A DNA stretch of 64,000 nt, from contig NZ_BCTP01000015.1 in NCBI RefSeq assembly GCF_001571345.1, forward strand, positions 1-64,000, given 5' to 3'. How positions within the stretch are numbered: the first letter of the stretch is position 1; each line of letters starts with the position of its first letter. A model generated the notes under the pieces. It searched no databases and had not been told where the DNA came from. It saw only the letters and a program-made list of their open reading frames with translations. A program made the position numbers and the translations under genes. Source of the stretch: Komagataeibacter xylinus NBRC 15237 (lineage in GTDB: Bacteria > Pseudomonadota > Alphaproteobacteria > Acetobacterales > Acetobacteraceae). Shown piece by piece: positions 19,306 through 27,812 of the stretch.

Positions 19306-20217
19306 ATGCCTCTCCTGCGCACCCTGATCCGTGTGGTCCTGACCCTGGCGGTCGTGACGATGGCCGTCGTCATGGGCATCACTTTATGGGACACCTACAT
19401 GATTGCCCCCTGGACGCGTGACGGGCGTGTCCGCGTCTATGTCGTTGACGTGGCGCCGGAAGTATCGGGCACGGTGGTGCAACTGCCCGTGGTGGACAAC
19501 CAGTACGTCCATCGTGGCGACCCTCTGTTCGTGCTTGACCCCGTGCGCTTCCGCCTTGCCATCCGCGAGGCGCAGGCCCGGCTCGATGGCGCGCTGGAAG
19601 ACCTCAAGCTCAAGCAGAACGACGCCCGCCGCCGCATGGGCCTTGGCGGCATTGTCTCGGCGGAAGAGCAGGAAGTATTCAACTCGAACGTGGCAACCCA
19701 GATCGCCTCGGTCGATGCGGCGCGCGCGGCCCTTGACCTGGCCAAGCTGAACCTGCAGCGCTCCATCCTGTATTCGCCCGTCAACGGCAACATCACCAAC
19801 CTCAACCTGCGGATCGGTGATTACGTGACCGAGGGGCATGCCCGCCTGGCCGTGATCGACTCCGACTCCTACTGGGTCAACGGCTACTTTGAGGAAACCA
19901 AGATGTGGGGCGTGCATGTGGGCGACGAGGCGCGCGTCAAGCTCATGGGCTACAAGGACATCATTCCCGGCCACGTGGTCAGCATCGCGCGCGGTATCAA
20001 TGACCAGAACGGCCGCCCCGACGGGCTTGGCCTGCAGGATGTCAGCCCGATCTTCACATGGGTGCGGCTTGCACAGCGTATCCCGGTCCGTATCCACCTT
20101 GACCATGTGCCCGACAGCGTGACACTCGCCGCCGGCATGACGGCCACGATCAGCGTCGGCCCGCAGGCCCGCACGCAGCGCGGCCGCCTGACGACATGGC
20201 TGCAAGACCACCTGTAA
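19306..20217 (+). CDS. HlyD/AaeA-type efflux adaptor (membrane fusion protein)
   Basis: 303-residue periplasmic adaptor of the AaeA/EmrA group. One N-terminal membrane segment (about residues 8-28) is followed by the split biotinyl-lipoyl motif around VAPEVSGTVVQLPVVDNQYVHRGD (key: VSGxV, VxxGD), an alpha-helical hairpin at about 85-135, then SPVNGNITNLNLRIGDYV and a beta-barrel. It would link an inner-membrane pump to the outer-membrane factor encoded next, 15 bp downstream. Confidence 0.92.
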   Translation: MPLLRTLIRVVLTLAVVTMAVVMGITLWDTYMIAPWTRDGRVRVYVVDVAPEVSGTVVQLPVVDNQYVHRGDPLFVLDPVRFRLAIREAQARLDGALEDLKLKQNDARRRMGLGGIVSAEEQEVFNSNVATQIASVDAARAALDLAKLNLQRSILYSPVNGNITNLNLRIGDYVTEGHARLAVIDSDSYWVNGYFEETKMWGVHVGDEARVKLMGYKDIIPGHVVSIARGINDQNGRPDGLGLQDVSPIFTWVRLAQRIPVRIHLDHVPDSVTLAAGMTATISVGPQARTQRGRLTTWLQDHL

Positions 20218-20232
20218 GGCGCGGGCACAATC

Positions 20233-21759
20233 ATGAACATTACTTCAGTTACCCGCAGGACCGGCCTGTTCCTGACATCGGCCATCTTCCTGGCCGGTTG
20301 CACGGTGGGGCCGCGCTACCAGCCGGACCGGATGAAGCTTCCCGCCAAGTTCACCGAGGACGAGCATACCGCCACCCCCGAGGAGATCGAGGACACCAAC
20401 AAGGAACTCAAGGAGTGGTGGCACCTCTTCAAGGATCCTGAACTCGACAAGCTGGTCGACAAGGCCATTGCCGGCAATTACAACCTGCAGGTGGCGGGCC
20501 AGCGGATCATGGCCGAGCGCGCCATCCGCGATGTGCAGGCATCGCAGTGGTATCCGCAGGTTGATACGCAGGCATCGGCCGGTAATGTCCGCTATTCGGT
20601 CAATATCGATAACTGGCCGCTGCGCCCCGGCTCGGCTGCGGGCGCGGCCAACCAGCCCCAGGCCGCGTATCTGGGCTACGGGTTCAGCGCAAGCTGGCAG
20701 ATTGACGTGTTCGGCCGCATCCGCCGTGGGGTGGAAGCCGAGAACCGCGCGGTCGAGGAATCGATCGAGGACCGTCGTGGCGTCATGGTCATGATGCTGT
20801 CGGAGCTTGCGGGCGACTACATGATGCTGCGTGACCAGCAGTTGCGGCTGGAAATTGCCAACAACAACATCCATGTGGCGCAGGACGCCTATGACCTGAC
20901 CAACCGGCTGTATCTTGAAGGCGTGGGCAACACCATGCAGATCGCGCAGGCCAAGGCGGAACTGGATTCCCAGACCGCCGCGCGCGAACCGCTCAAGACC
21001 CATATCTCCCAGATCACCCATGCGATCGACGTGCTGATGGGCCAGATGCCGGGCACGTCGGAGCTGGAACTGAAAGTGGCCAAGCCGCTGCCGCCGGTGC
21101 CGGAGTTCCCCGCCACCCTGCCATCGATGGTCATTGCCAACCGCCCCGACATCCGCAAGGCCGAGCGCACCTATGCCGAGGCCACGGCGCGCATTGGCGT
21201 GGCGGTGGCCCAGCTTTACCCCAACTTCACCATTCCGCTGAACTTCAACCCCAATGCATCGGCGATGTACCAGGTGTTCCAGATGGGGGGCATGAGCTGG
21301 CAGTTCCTGATGATGGCCTCGCTGCCCCTGATGCATGGCGGCAAATACACCTCGCAGATCCGCATGGCGCAGGCTGCGGCCGAGGCAAGCCGCCTGGCCT
21401 ACCGGCAGTCCGTGCTGAACGGCTTCAAGGAAGTCGAAGATGCGATGGCCGCCTGGCATGATGATGAGGAACACACCGAACTGCTGGCCAAGGCTGCGGA
21501 AGACAGCTCACTGGCCAGCGAACGCGCCCGCAAGCTGTATGCGGCGGGTCTTGTGGGCTTCCTGGAAGTGCTGACGACCGAACGCACCACGCTGAACGCC
21601 CAGAATGCCGAAGCCATGGCCCGACTGGAGCGCCTGCAGGATGCGATCAACCTTTACACCGCACTCGGCGCGGGCTGGCAGGGCATTGCGCTGACCAATA
21701 CCACCCTGCCCGTGTCGCTTGAAAAGCAGAACATGCTGGCGCGCGCCTTCCAGCAGTAA
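20233..21759 (+). CDS. NodT-type outer membrane efflux lipoprotein
   Basis: 508-residue TolC-like outer-membrane channel of the RND/NodT group. A lipobox ends at Cys23 (IFLAGCTVGP), so the protein is lipid-anchored; two outer membrane efflux repeats follow, with the family segments YGFSASWQIDVFGRIRRG, LSELAGDYMMLRD and the C-terminal GLVGFLEVLTTERT. It is the last gene of the efflux run. Usual substrates of such systems are aromatic acids, drugs or solvents; none can be assigned here. Confidence 0.93.
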   Translation: MNITSVTRRTGLFLTSAIFLAGCTVGPRYQPDRMKLPAKFTEDEHTATPEEIEDTNKELKEWWHLFKDPELDKLVDKAIAGNYNLQVAGQRIMAERAIRDVQASQWYPQVDTQASAGNVRYSVNIDNWPLRPGSAAGAANQPQAAYLGYGFSASWQIDVFGRIRRGVEAENRAVEESIEDRRGVMVMMLSELAGDYMMLRDQQLRLEIANNNIHVAQDAYDLTNRLYLEGVGNTMQIAQAKAELDSQTAAREPLKTHISQITHAIDVLMGQMPGTSELELKVAKPLPPVPEFPATLPSMVIANRPDIRKAERTYAEATARIGVAVAQLYPNFTIPLNFNPNASAMYQVFQMGGMSWQFLMMASLPLMHGGKYTSQIRMAQAAAEASRLAYRQSVLNGFKEVEDAMAAWHDDEEHTELLAKAAEDSSLASERARKLYAAGLVGFLEVLTTERTTLNAQNAEAMARLERLQDAINLYTALGAGWQGIALTNTTLPVSLEKQNMLARAFQQ

Positions 21760-22077
21760 TGCGGTTTCGGCCTGCCCCGCCCTTATGGCGCGGCAGGTTG
21801 CGCACGCCAGGAGGGAACCGATAAAGACTGTCTGGAAAATTGGCCCGCCAAAAATCCAGAAATCATAGGGAAGTTTTTGGCGAAGCTTTTTTCAAAAAGC
21901 TTTGAAGGACGCATTACGCTTTTTGACCAGCCTGATGCCCTGCACATTACATGGGCTGGTCTTTATAAACTGATTCAGGCTGCTACGATTTATGAATAGA
22001 GCGGCAACAACTCAATTCAATAAAATCAGGACTGATGATTGTGCTACGCCCTGTATATGCTAAACAGGGCGGCATAA
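21760..22077. other. Intergenic region before tRNA-Leu
   Basis: About 320 bp holding a truncated copy of the structured repeat (21870-21925) and the tRNA-Leu promoter region. I see no coding sequence. Confidence 0.5.
21870..21925 (+). repeat. Intergenic repeat, copy 4 (truncated)
   Basis: Left arm AAGTTTTTGG and hairpin GAAGCTTTTTTCAAAAAGC are kept, but hairpin 3 is reduced to a short ACGCTTTTTGA remnant and the right arm is missing. It is about 110 bp after the NodT-type gene. Confidence 0.65.
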
Positions 22078-22165
22078 GCGAGCTTGGCGGAATGGTAGAC
22101 GCACGAGACTTAAAATCTTGCGCCTGTAACTGGGCGTGCGGGTTCGAGTCCCGCAGTTCGCACCA
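22078..22165 (+). tRNA. tRNA-Leu (anticodon TAA)
   Basis: Complete cloverleaf: acceptor arms GCGAGCT and AGTTCGC, D-arm with GGCGGAATGGTAGAC, anticodon stem CGAGA/TCTTG with loop CTTAAAA (anticodon at 22111-22113), long variable arm as in leucine tRNAs, T-arm GGTTCGAGTCC and an encoded CCA end. Its 3' 23 bp are the integration core of the island that follows. Confidence 0.95.
22143..22165 (+). repeat. attL core (23-bp direct repeat)
   Basis: Left copy of the 23-bp core, from TTCGAGTCCC to CGCACCA, which forms the T-arm and acceptor end of tRNA-Leu. It is identical to 36071-36093. Confidence 0.85.
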
Positions 22166-22224
22166 CTCATAACATATTGATTTAATTGACTTTTATGGTC
22201 TTTCCACAACCATAAAAGCCGAAC

Positions 22225-22246
22225 CTTCTACAATCGGCTTCTACAA
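22225..22246 (+). promoter_or_regulatory. Candidate integrase arm-binding repeats (left)
   Basis: CTTCTACAA occurs twice with 13-bp periodicity (22225 and 22238) just before the integrase gene. The right end of the element has a matching pair with the same spacing at 35978-35998, as expected for arm sites of a tyrosine integrase. Confidence 0.45.
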
Positions 22247-22260
22247 AATGAGCCGTCTGT

Positions 22261-23862
22261 ATGTTGATTCGTCTCCAATCCGGGTATCATTTCCGCAGGG
22301 CCGTGCCTTCACATATCCGTGATATTGTGGGCAAAAAGGAGCTATGGCTCTCCCTTGGCACTAACAAACGCGAGGTTGCCAAACCATATGCGTGTGCAGT
22401 TTTCGCAGAGACCGAAAGGCTGTTCCGTTCCGTAATGCACCTCAAGACAGAACTCAGCGAAGACGAAAATTTTATCAGGGATGAACTCCCTGAAGACGTG
22501 CAGGAACTCTTTGACCTGCTTATTCAGGACTATCAGCACAGGATTGCAGAACTCCAGACGCAATATGACCATCAGAAACTCAGGCATTCCATGGACAGTC
22601 TGGAACAGATGGAAAAGCTGGAGAAAGCCAGAACACTGACTGGTAAGAGTGTGAATCTGCTGGAGCGCACTGTCACAGACCTGAAAAAGACCAAAGCCAG
22701 CCTTCCAGCCCTGACAGATATCCAGAGCCAGATTAAGGACATGAAAGCCTTTCTGGCTCCGAAGGAAAAGCCTTCTCCCCTCTTTTCAGAAGCGATTAAA
22801 ATTTTCCTGGAAAGCAAGGACACCACAGTCAAATCCACTGTGGTCAAATCCTACGAACGCACCTTCAAACGCTTTCTGGAGGTCTGCGGGGATAAACCCA
22901 TGCGAGACTATACCGGGGCAGATGTTGGGCATTTCAAAGCCCTGATGGAACAGCTACCGGAAAGTTATGGCAAACAGCGCAATGACACCCGGACAGTTCA
23001 GGAATTTGTGGCTGATGCGAAGAAACGCAAGCTGGCCCGTATCTCCGGGAAATCAGTCAAAAACCATTTCACCAAACTTTCCGGGCTTTGGAAACATTTC
23101 CTTCTGCGTGACCTTGTGGACCGTAACGTGTTCACTGGTGGCTGGCAGTTTGACACAAAGTCCAAAACCAATCGTGTGCGCTGGAGTGATAACGACTTAA
23201 AGGCCATTGCAGGTCAGCCCTGGCAGTTTGGCACCATCAGCCACAAGACAGCGTCCATGATTGTGGGGATTGCGTCTTACACAGGGATGCGACTGGAAGA
23301 AATCTGCCGTTTAAGACCGCAGGACATTCAGGAGATTCAAGGTATTCCGTGCATTCTGGTGCAGGACCACCCTGCCCTTAAAGGCAAACCCTGGACTGAA
23401 TGGAGTGCGAAGACCGAAGCCGGAAGACGTGTCGTTCCCATCTGCACAGCCTTGCAGGAAGCCGGATTGCTAGACCTTGCACAAAGAGCGACAAACCAGA
23501 AACGTCACTACCTGTTCCATGACCTTGATTTTAAGGGGCAAGACAATAAACGCTCTGCTCACTTCCAGAGAGACTTCAGCAAGTTCAAATCACGTCTGGG
23601 CATTGGCAAGAGCGTGGTGTTCCATTCATTCCGGCATAACGTCTCGACCAAACTCAGGAACATTCATGAGCATGGCGTGGGTGGCTTACGTGAATCCTGG
23701 ATTGATGACTTTCTTGGGCATGAAAGCCACGACAAGTCAGTCGGAAGCACTGTCTATTTCGATGATGTGGATATTGTGAACCTCAAAAGAGTTGCGGAAA
23801 GCGTGAAATATCCTGAGTATTGGGATATAAAGTCTCTCTTTACATCTAAAGTGAAATGCTAA
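22261..23862 (+). CDS. Tyrosine-type site-specific integrase
   Basis: 533-residue phage-type integrase that inserts and excises the element at tRNA-Leu. It opens with a DUF6538-like arm domain (YHFRRAVPSHIRDIVGKKEL), has a coiled-coil-rich middle, a core-binding domain at about 175-290, and the catalytic domain with Arg in YTGMRLEEICRL, HSFRH, the second His in LGHES and the nucleophile in STVYFDD. It starts 95 bp inside attL and reads away from it, the normal arrangement. Start ATG at 22261; no strong ribosome site is visible. Confidence 0.95.
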   Translation: MLIRLQSGYHFRRAVPSHIRDIVGKKELWLSLGTNKREVAKPYACAVFAETERLFRSVMHLKTELSEDENFIRDELPEDVQELFDLLIQDYQHRIAELQTQYDHQKLRHSMDSLEQMEKLEKARTLTGKSVNLLERTVTDLKKTKASLPALTDIQSQIKDMKAFLAPKEKPSPLFSEAIKIFLESKDTTVKSTVVKSYERTFKRFLEVCGDKPMRDYTGADVGHFKALMEQLPESYGKQRNDTRTVQEFVADAKKRKLARISGKSVKNHFTKLSGLWKHFLLRDLVDRNVFTGGWQFDTKSKTNRVRWSDNDLKAIAGQPWQFGTISHKTASMIVGIASYTGMRLEEICRLRPQDIQEIQGIPCILVQDHPALKGKPWTEWSAKTEAGRRVVPICTALQEAGLLDLAQRATNQKRHYLFHDLDFKGQDNKRSAHFQRDFSKFKSRLGIGKSVVFHSFRHNVSTKLRNIHEHGVGGLRESWIDDFLGHESHDKSVGSTVYFDDVDIVNLKRVAESVKYPEYWDIKSLFTSKVKC

Positions 23863-23906
23863 ATTTTTTGTTTTTCATTGAATCTTAAATATTTTCGGAG
23901 GATCAA

Positions 23907-25067
23907 ATGCGTGGAAAAACTGGAGGTTCTCTAACACCGGAAGAAAAGCGAATAGTTAAAGCTTTATTAAATCGGGGCATAACGGGGCAAGATATTCAGA
24001 ATACCATCAACATAGGCCGAAAAGCACCCGTTAATAGTGGTCGTATTTCAGCCGTTAAGACATCGACTATCACACCAGCCAGTGATGCAGAAGTTGAAGC
24101 TTACCTTTACAAAAAAAACTCATATGACCTGCAAACTGGTCTGAACATTGTGGATGATGAAAGGATTATAAAATCTCGTGAAGCAATGTTTCTCGCTGTT
24201 AATCTCTTCAACACTCCCCATCTAAAATTTAAAGCAGAAGGATTTTCAGTTTATGCAACCATCGCATGGACGTATCTAGTTCATGAATATTGTTCTCGCA
24301 ATAACGTACCCTTTGAAGATAAACACGGTCGCACTGCTACTCTTTGTGTATTAATTAAAAAACAAGAATTAAAACTATCTACCGGAATCATAAAAAATTT
24401 AGAAGCTCTCAAAGAAATCCGAGACGCTGTTGAACATCGTATCACGGGGAATAGTGACGCCAATTGGTATTCTATTTTCCAAGCTTGCTGCCTGAATTAT
24501 GACGCAACATTAGTTTCATGGTTTGGAATAAAAGTATCCCTTCAGAAGAATCTTTCTTTCGCATTGCAGTTTGCGAAACTATCAATTCCACAGATTGCAT
24601 CAATACAAAACTTCAATGTTCCACCACGTATTCTAGCTTTAGATGCTCGCTTAAACAAAGACGTACCTATTGATAAGGAAGACATCGAATATCGCTTGAA
24701 GGTTATTTACACCTTAGACAAGGTTTCCAAAAGTGAAGCTAATGTACATTTTGTGAACCCCTCATCTTCCGCAGGACAAGAAATCCATAATATTTTATTG
24801 CACGAACGTCTTGCAGATGACTTATACCCATTCAAAGCCAAGCCAGTCCAAGAAGCTGTTCAAAAGTCTGTAAAAATTATATTCAATATGAACTCTCATA
24901 CACGTGCTTGGAAAAAATATAAAATAAGACCCTCATCAAAAGATAAAAATCCCGAAAAAACAAATAAAAAATACTGCGTTTACAATAAAGCCCACAAAGA
25001 CTACACATACAATCAAAGCTGGATAAATTTTTTAATATCTGAAATAAATAAAGGAGATTTTTTTTAG
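23907..25067 (+). CDS. DUF3644-domain protein, probable defence factor
   Basis: 386 residues. Residues about 85-190 match the DUF3644 pattern: SREAMFLAVNLFNTPHLKFKAEGF, WTYLVHEYC, then LKEIRDAVEH, an Abi/HEPN-like helical arrangement with an R-x4-H site. The N-terminal 50 residues look like a DNA-binding helix-turn-helix (TPEEKRIVKALLNRGITGQDI). DUF3644 genes are commonly seen near restriction-modification genes; the function is not established. It is strongly AT-rich and lies 115 bp before the cytosine methyltransferase gene. Confidence 0.75.
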   Translation: MRGKTGGSLTPEEKRIVKALLNRGITGQDIQNTINIGRKAPVNSGRISAVKTSTITPASDAEVEAYLYKKNSYDLQTGLNIVDDERIIKSREAMFLAVNLFNTPHLKFKAEGFSVYATIAWTYLVHEYCSRNNVPFEDKHGRTATLCVLIKKQELKLSTGIIKNLEALKEIRDAVEHRITGNSDANWYSIFQACCLNYDATLVSWFGIKVSLQKNLSFALQFAKLSIPQIASIQNFNVPPRILALDARLNKDVPIDKEDIEYRLKVIYTLDKVSKSEANVHFVNPSSSAGQEIHNILLHERLADDLYPFKAKPVQEAVQKSVKIIFNMNSHTRAWKKYKIRPSSKDKNPEKTNKKYCVYNKAHKDYTYNQSWINFLISEINKGDFF

Positions 25068-25181
25068 ATTTTCCCCAGATATACAAATCTAAATTATCAA
25101 AAATTTCCTATATTTTTCACTCGCCACCAGCACTTAATTTAGTTAAAATGGAACCAGAACAAAAAGTGTACGAGGATTTCC

Positions 25182-26162
25182 ATGGCTATCACATCGCTTG
25201 AACTCTGCGCTGGAGCCGGAGGACAAGCCCTTGGTTTAGAAAGGGCTGGCATTGAGCACTCTGGTCTTATGGAAATTGATGCAGATGCATGTGCTACTCT
25301 TCGCTTGAATCGTCCTAAATGGACCATCCATAATGCTGACCTTACCACTTTCTCTGGCACTCCATGGAAAGGAGTAGATTTGGTAACGGGAGGATTACCT
25401 TGCCCCCCATACTCTATTGCAGGGAAACAACTAGGTCCTCAAGATGAACGAGACCTTTTTGGCCATGGCCTACGTGTCATTGATGAAACTCGCCCAAGAG
25501 GCGTAATGATAGAAAACGTAAAAGGTATTCTATCTCCTCGTTTCGAAGAAGTTAGGACCGACCTCAGAAAGAAACTACGAAAACTCGGTTATGATGTGCA
25601 ATGGCGTCTCTTGAATGCATGTGACTTTGGAGTTCCTCAACTGCGCCCAAGAGTGATTTTTGTAGCTCTTCCAACTCAAACAATGGACTTCTTTGAGTGG
25701 CCGACCCCCAACCCATCCTCTGCCTCTACAGTTGGTGATAGCTTATTAGACTTAATGAGTGCAAATGGGTGGGAACTCGCAGAACAATGGGCCCAACAAT
25801 GTGACGATATTGCTCCAACATTGGTAGGAGGCTCTAAAAAGCATGGGGGTCCTGACCTTGGGCCAACACGCGCAAAACGAGCATGGGAAGCTTTAGGAGT
25901 GAATGCAAAATCTATTGCTGAAACTGCTCCAGAACCTGGGTTTGTTGGTCATCCAAGATTAACTGTTCGTATGGCGGCTCGTTTGCAGGGCTTCCCTGAT
26001 ACGTGGCAGATTTATGGACGCAAAACAACTTCATATCGACAGGTAGCAAATGCTTTCCCTCCCCCTGTAGCCTGTGCGGTTGCATCACAGATAAAAAAAG
26101 CGATCGAGGAAACTGCAAAAATATCATTGCCAAAAAAACGCTATAACAAAACAACTGTTTAA
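25182..26162 (+). CDS. C5 cytosine-specific DNA methyltransferase
   Basis: 326-residue type II-like modification enzyme. Ordered motifs: I LELCAGAGGQALGL, IV GGLPCPPYS with the catalytic Cys, VI ENVKG, VIII QLRPRVIFVAL and X RQVANAFPPPVA. The target-recognition region between VIII and X is short. GAGGAT lies before the ATG at 25182. Its 3' end is convergent with an HNH endonuclease gene, so the pair is probably a restriction-modification system. Target site unknown. Confidence 0.93.
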   Translation: MAITSLELCAGAGGQALGLERAGIEHSGLMEIDADACATLRLNRPKWTIHNADLTTFSGTPWKGVDLVTGGLPCPPYSIAGKQLGPQDERDLFGHGLRVIDETRPRGVMIENVKGILSPRFEEVRTDLRKKLRKLGYDVQWRLLNACDFGVPQLRPRVIFVALPTQTMDFFEWPTPNPSSASTVGDSLLDLMSANGWELAEQWAQQCDDIAPTLVGGSKKHGGPDLGPTRAKRAWEALGVNAKSIAETAPEPGFVGHPRLTVRMAARLQGFPDTWQIYGRKTTSYRQVANAFPPPVACAVASQIKKAIEETAKISLPKKRYNKTTV

Positions 26163-26171
26163 AAAGCATTA

Positions 26172-26200
26172 AGTGCATTGGCCTAAAAAACCAATGCACT
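26172..26200. terminator. Two-way terminator between methyltransferase and HNH genes
   Basis: Perfect 10-bp stem AGTGCATTGG/CCAATGCACT with a nine-base A-rich loop. It is placed between the two convergent stop codons, with A/T runs on both sides. Confidence 0.7.
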
Positions 26201-26210
26201 GTAAAAGAAT

Positions 26211-26864
26211 TTATTTTTTACCATATCCGTGAATATATCTTTTTAAAATATTTTCTATTTTATCCCCAGTTTCTCTTTCTATGATTTCCACTCTATCGGC
26301 ATCATCATCATCCAAGAAAACCATAATCTTATTGTTTGTTTTTTCTGGAAAAGCCCAATAGCAAGAAAGACAATCATCTGAACAGTTCATACACTGTCTA
26401 CGTTTAACAACATTACAGTTATGACAAAGAGCCTGCCAATTACCAAGGTCATTGGTCCCTCCCCGTATAAGGGGAATTTTATGGTCGGCCTGAAGTCCTC
26501 TTGTCCCTGGCAGAACATGTTTTTTACATATAGCACAACCATAATTTGCTTTAGTAAAAATATCTATTTTTTCTTTTTCTGATAAATAAGTTCTGACATT
26601 TCCTTCCTTAATTATATCTGAAATCAGCCTCCAAACAGGGAACCCCTCCTTCATAGAAGCTTCTAAATCACAACCTTTTTCATCACGTAACTCTCTCAAA
26701 CGTCTGTCAAAATATTTTTGTCCTGTAACATCTAACAAATGTTTGGATTTTACCCAAGCTTTCGGGAAATTATTATCCAAGGGTTCTCCCCATAACTCTC
26801 TAAGCAAAATATTTTTAACTTTGCTTTTTTCTCCAACTTTTTTTAAATATTCTTCAATATCCAT
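26211..26864 (-). CDS. HNH endonuclease, probable restriction enzyme
   Basis: 217 residues. The C-terminal half carries an HNH nuclease: CAICKKHVLPGTRG, then ADHKIPLIRGGTNDLGNW and LCHNCN, with four structural Cys. Another Cys cluster follows (RRQCMNCSDDCLSC), which may bind a second zinc. The N-terminal 100 residues are unassigned and may recognise DNA. GGGAG lies 10 nt before the ATG at 26864. Being convergent with the C5 methyltransferase, it is a likely cognate restriction nuclease; it could also be a stand-alone HNH nuclease. Confidence 0.85.
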   Translation of the reverse strand: MDIEEYLKKVGEKSKVKNILLRELWGEPLDNNFPKAWVKSKHLLDVTGQKYFDRRLRELRDEKGCDLEASMKEGFPVWRLISDIIKEGNVRTYLSEKEKIDIFTKANYGCAICKKHVLPGTRGLQADHKIPLIRGGTNDLGNWQALCHNCNVVKRRQCMNCSDDCLSCYWAFPEKTNNKIMVFLDDDDADRVEIIERETGDKIENILKRYIHGYGKK

Positions 26865-26880
26865 TATTGAAAAACTCCCA

Positions 26881-26900
26881 GATACAATGAAAACTGTATC
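26881..26900. promoter_or_regulatory. Dyad GATACA-N8-TGTATC before the HNH gene
   Basis: Six-bp inverted arms 17 bp upstream of the HNH endonuclease start codon, where an operator or promoter element would lie. No controller protein gene is present, so its use is unclear. Confidence 0.3.
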
Positions 26901-27013
26901 AATGATATCAGGAAGTTATTCCGCTAACTAGGACCTATCATTAAACTAGATTCAATATCTTCATCATAAAAATGGCTTATCAAAACACCATGTTTCTGGT
27001 ATGCGCCATTACA

Positions 27014-27334
27014 TCACGCCTTCGTGAGCATCATGCACCTTCTGACAAGAGTGAGGACTTTCTTCTTCATTCTGTCAGGAGGTTCAATTCCCATACCCTG
27101 AAGACGTTCCAGCAAAGCCAGAACAGCAGAGGCATCCTCTGCACTGACAGCAGGTTTCCCGTTGGTAGCCACCAGGGCTTTCCCTACGTTTCTGTCCTGT
27201 CTGATTTTTTCCAGAATAGCCACTGTCAGCCATTCTCCGGCTTTCATGCCCTGCTTCTGGCTCTGGGTAATCACAGCTTGCCGGACATCAGCAGAAATCC
27301 CCCTGATACCCCATGTTTTCGTGTTGTCTTCCAT
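27014..27334 (-). CDS. Small plasmid-type protein, ribbon-helix-helix-like N-terminus
   Basis: 106 residues. The N-terminal part (WGIRGISADVRQAVITQSQKQ, then GEWLTVAILEKI) resembles short DNA-binding RHH modules found in plasmid and mobilization proteins; the rest is helical without recognisable motifs. AAGGAA precedes the ATG at 27334. It reads leftward, away from the primase gene, and a leftward terminator-like hairpin lies upstream of it at 27449-27475. Function not recognised. Confidence 0.6.
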   Translation of the reverse strand: MEDNTKTWGIRGISADVRQAVITQSQKQGMKAGEWLTVAILEKIRQDRNVGKALVATNGKPAVSAEDASAVLALLERLQGMGIEPPDRMKKKVLTLVRRCMMLTKA

Positions 27335-27448
27335 ATGTTTCCTTCCCTGTTAAACAGCCCTGTCCAACCAGTATGACAGGAACACAGGCAAGGAATACTG
27401 GATGTTGCAAGGAATGGCTCAACAAGCAGTTTGACAGGAAACCCCGAC

Positions 27449-27526
27449 AAAAAAACCAGATACGTGAATATCTGGCTCCTGTAAGCCCAATGGTGAATAC
27501 TCCATCAGGATTACCACTTTCGCGAT
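27449..27526 (-). ncRNA. Candidate small RNA A
   Basis: A leftward promoter TTGATA, 17-bp spacer, CATAAT (27533-27561) predicts a start near 27526. About 50 nt later a hairpin CCAGATA-N6-TATCTGG is followed by seven T residues (27475 to 27449). Predicted length is about 78 nt. Alternatively this is the attenuated leader of the small gene at 27014-27334. No expression evidence is available. Confidence 0.4.
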
Positions 27527-27532
27527 AATTTT

Positions 27533-27561
27533 ATTATGTGCATTATTGAGTATAATATCAA
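27533..27561 (-). promoter_or_regulatory. Promoter of candidate small RNA A
   Basis: Leftward TTGATA (27561-27556), exactly 17 bp, CATAAT (27538-27533); five of six matches to the consensus in each box. Confidence 0.5.
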
Positions 27562-27641
27562 GTAAAACAGGGATATGCATTCAAAAAATAACTACAGATT
27601 ATATTTTACTTGAATAAATCCATTTTCAATGCTTTAATAAG

Positions 27642-27721
27642 AAAAAAGCCAGATGCAATAACATCTGACTTTCATAACCACGATGGAGGAAGCCCCCCAA
27701 AAACACTTACTACGTTTTATT
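27642..27721 (-). ncRNA. Candidate small RNA B
   Basis: A leftward promoter TTGACT-N17-CATAAT (27728-27756) predicts a start near 27721. A hairpin CAGATG-N6-CATCTG followed by six T residues ends the unit near 27642. The transcript contains UCCUCC (27690-27685), able to pair with a Shine-Dalgarno sequence. It lies upstream of, and antisense to, the likely leader of the primase gene, so it could be a replication-control antisense RNA. Confidence 0.42.
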
Positions 27722-27727
27722 AAGTTG

Positions 27728-27756
27728 ATTATGTAATATTTAAATGAATTAGTCAA
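27728..27756 (-). promoter_or_regulatory. Promoter of candidate small RNA B
   Basis: Leftward TTGACT (27756-27751), 17-bp spacer, CATAAT (27733-27728); same design as the promoter of RNA A 195 bp away. Confidence 0.52.
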
Positions 27757-27812
27757 GTAAAAAATGTTGTTTTTGGTAATTTTTCTCCATCATAATTAAG
27801 GAGAAAAATTTT

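Larger units (their letters stand above)
27335..27812. other. Non-coding control region upstream of the primase gene
   Basis: About 480 AT-rich bases without a supported gene. It contains two leftward promoter-terminator units of about 80 nt each (candidate small RNAs, listed separately) and the leader of the primase gene. Confidence 0.5.

Noticed and set aside
26972-27376. 134-codon rightward frame opposite the small RHH-like gene
   Set aside because: Shadow; the leftward gene has a good ribosome site and a plausible DNA-binding N-terminus.
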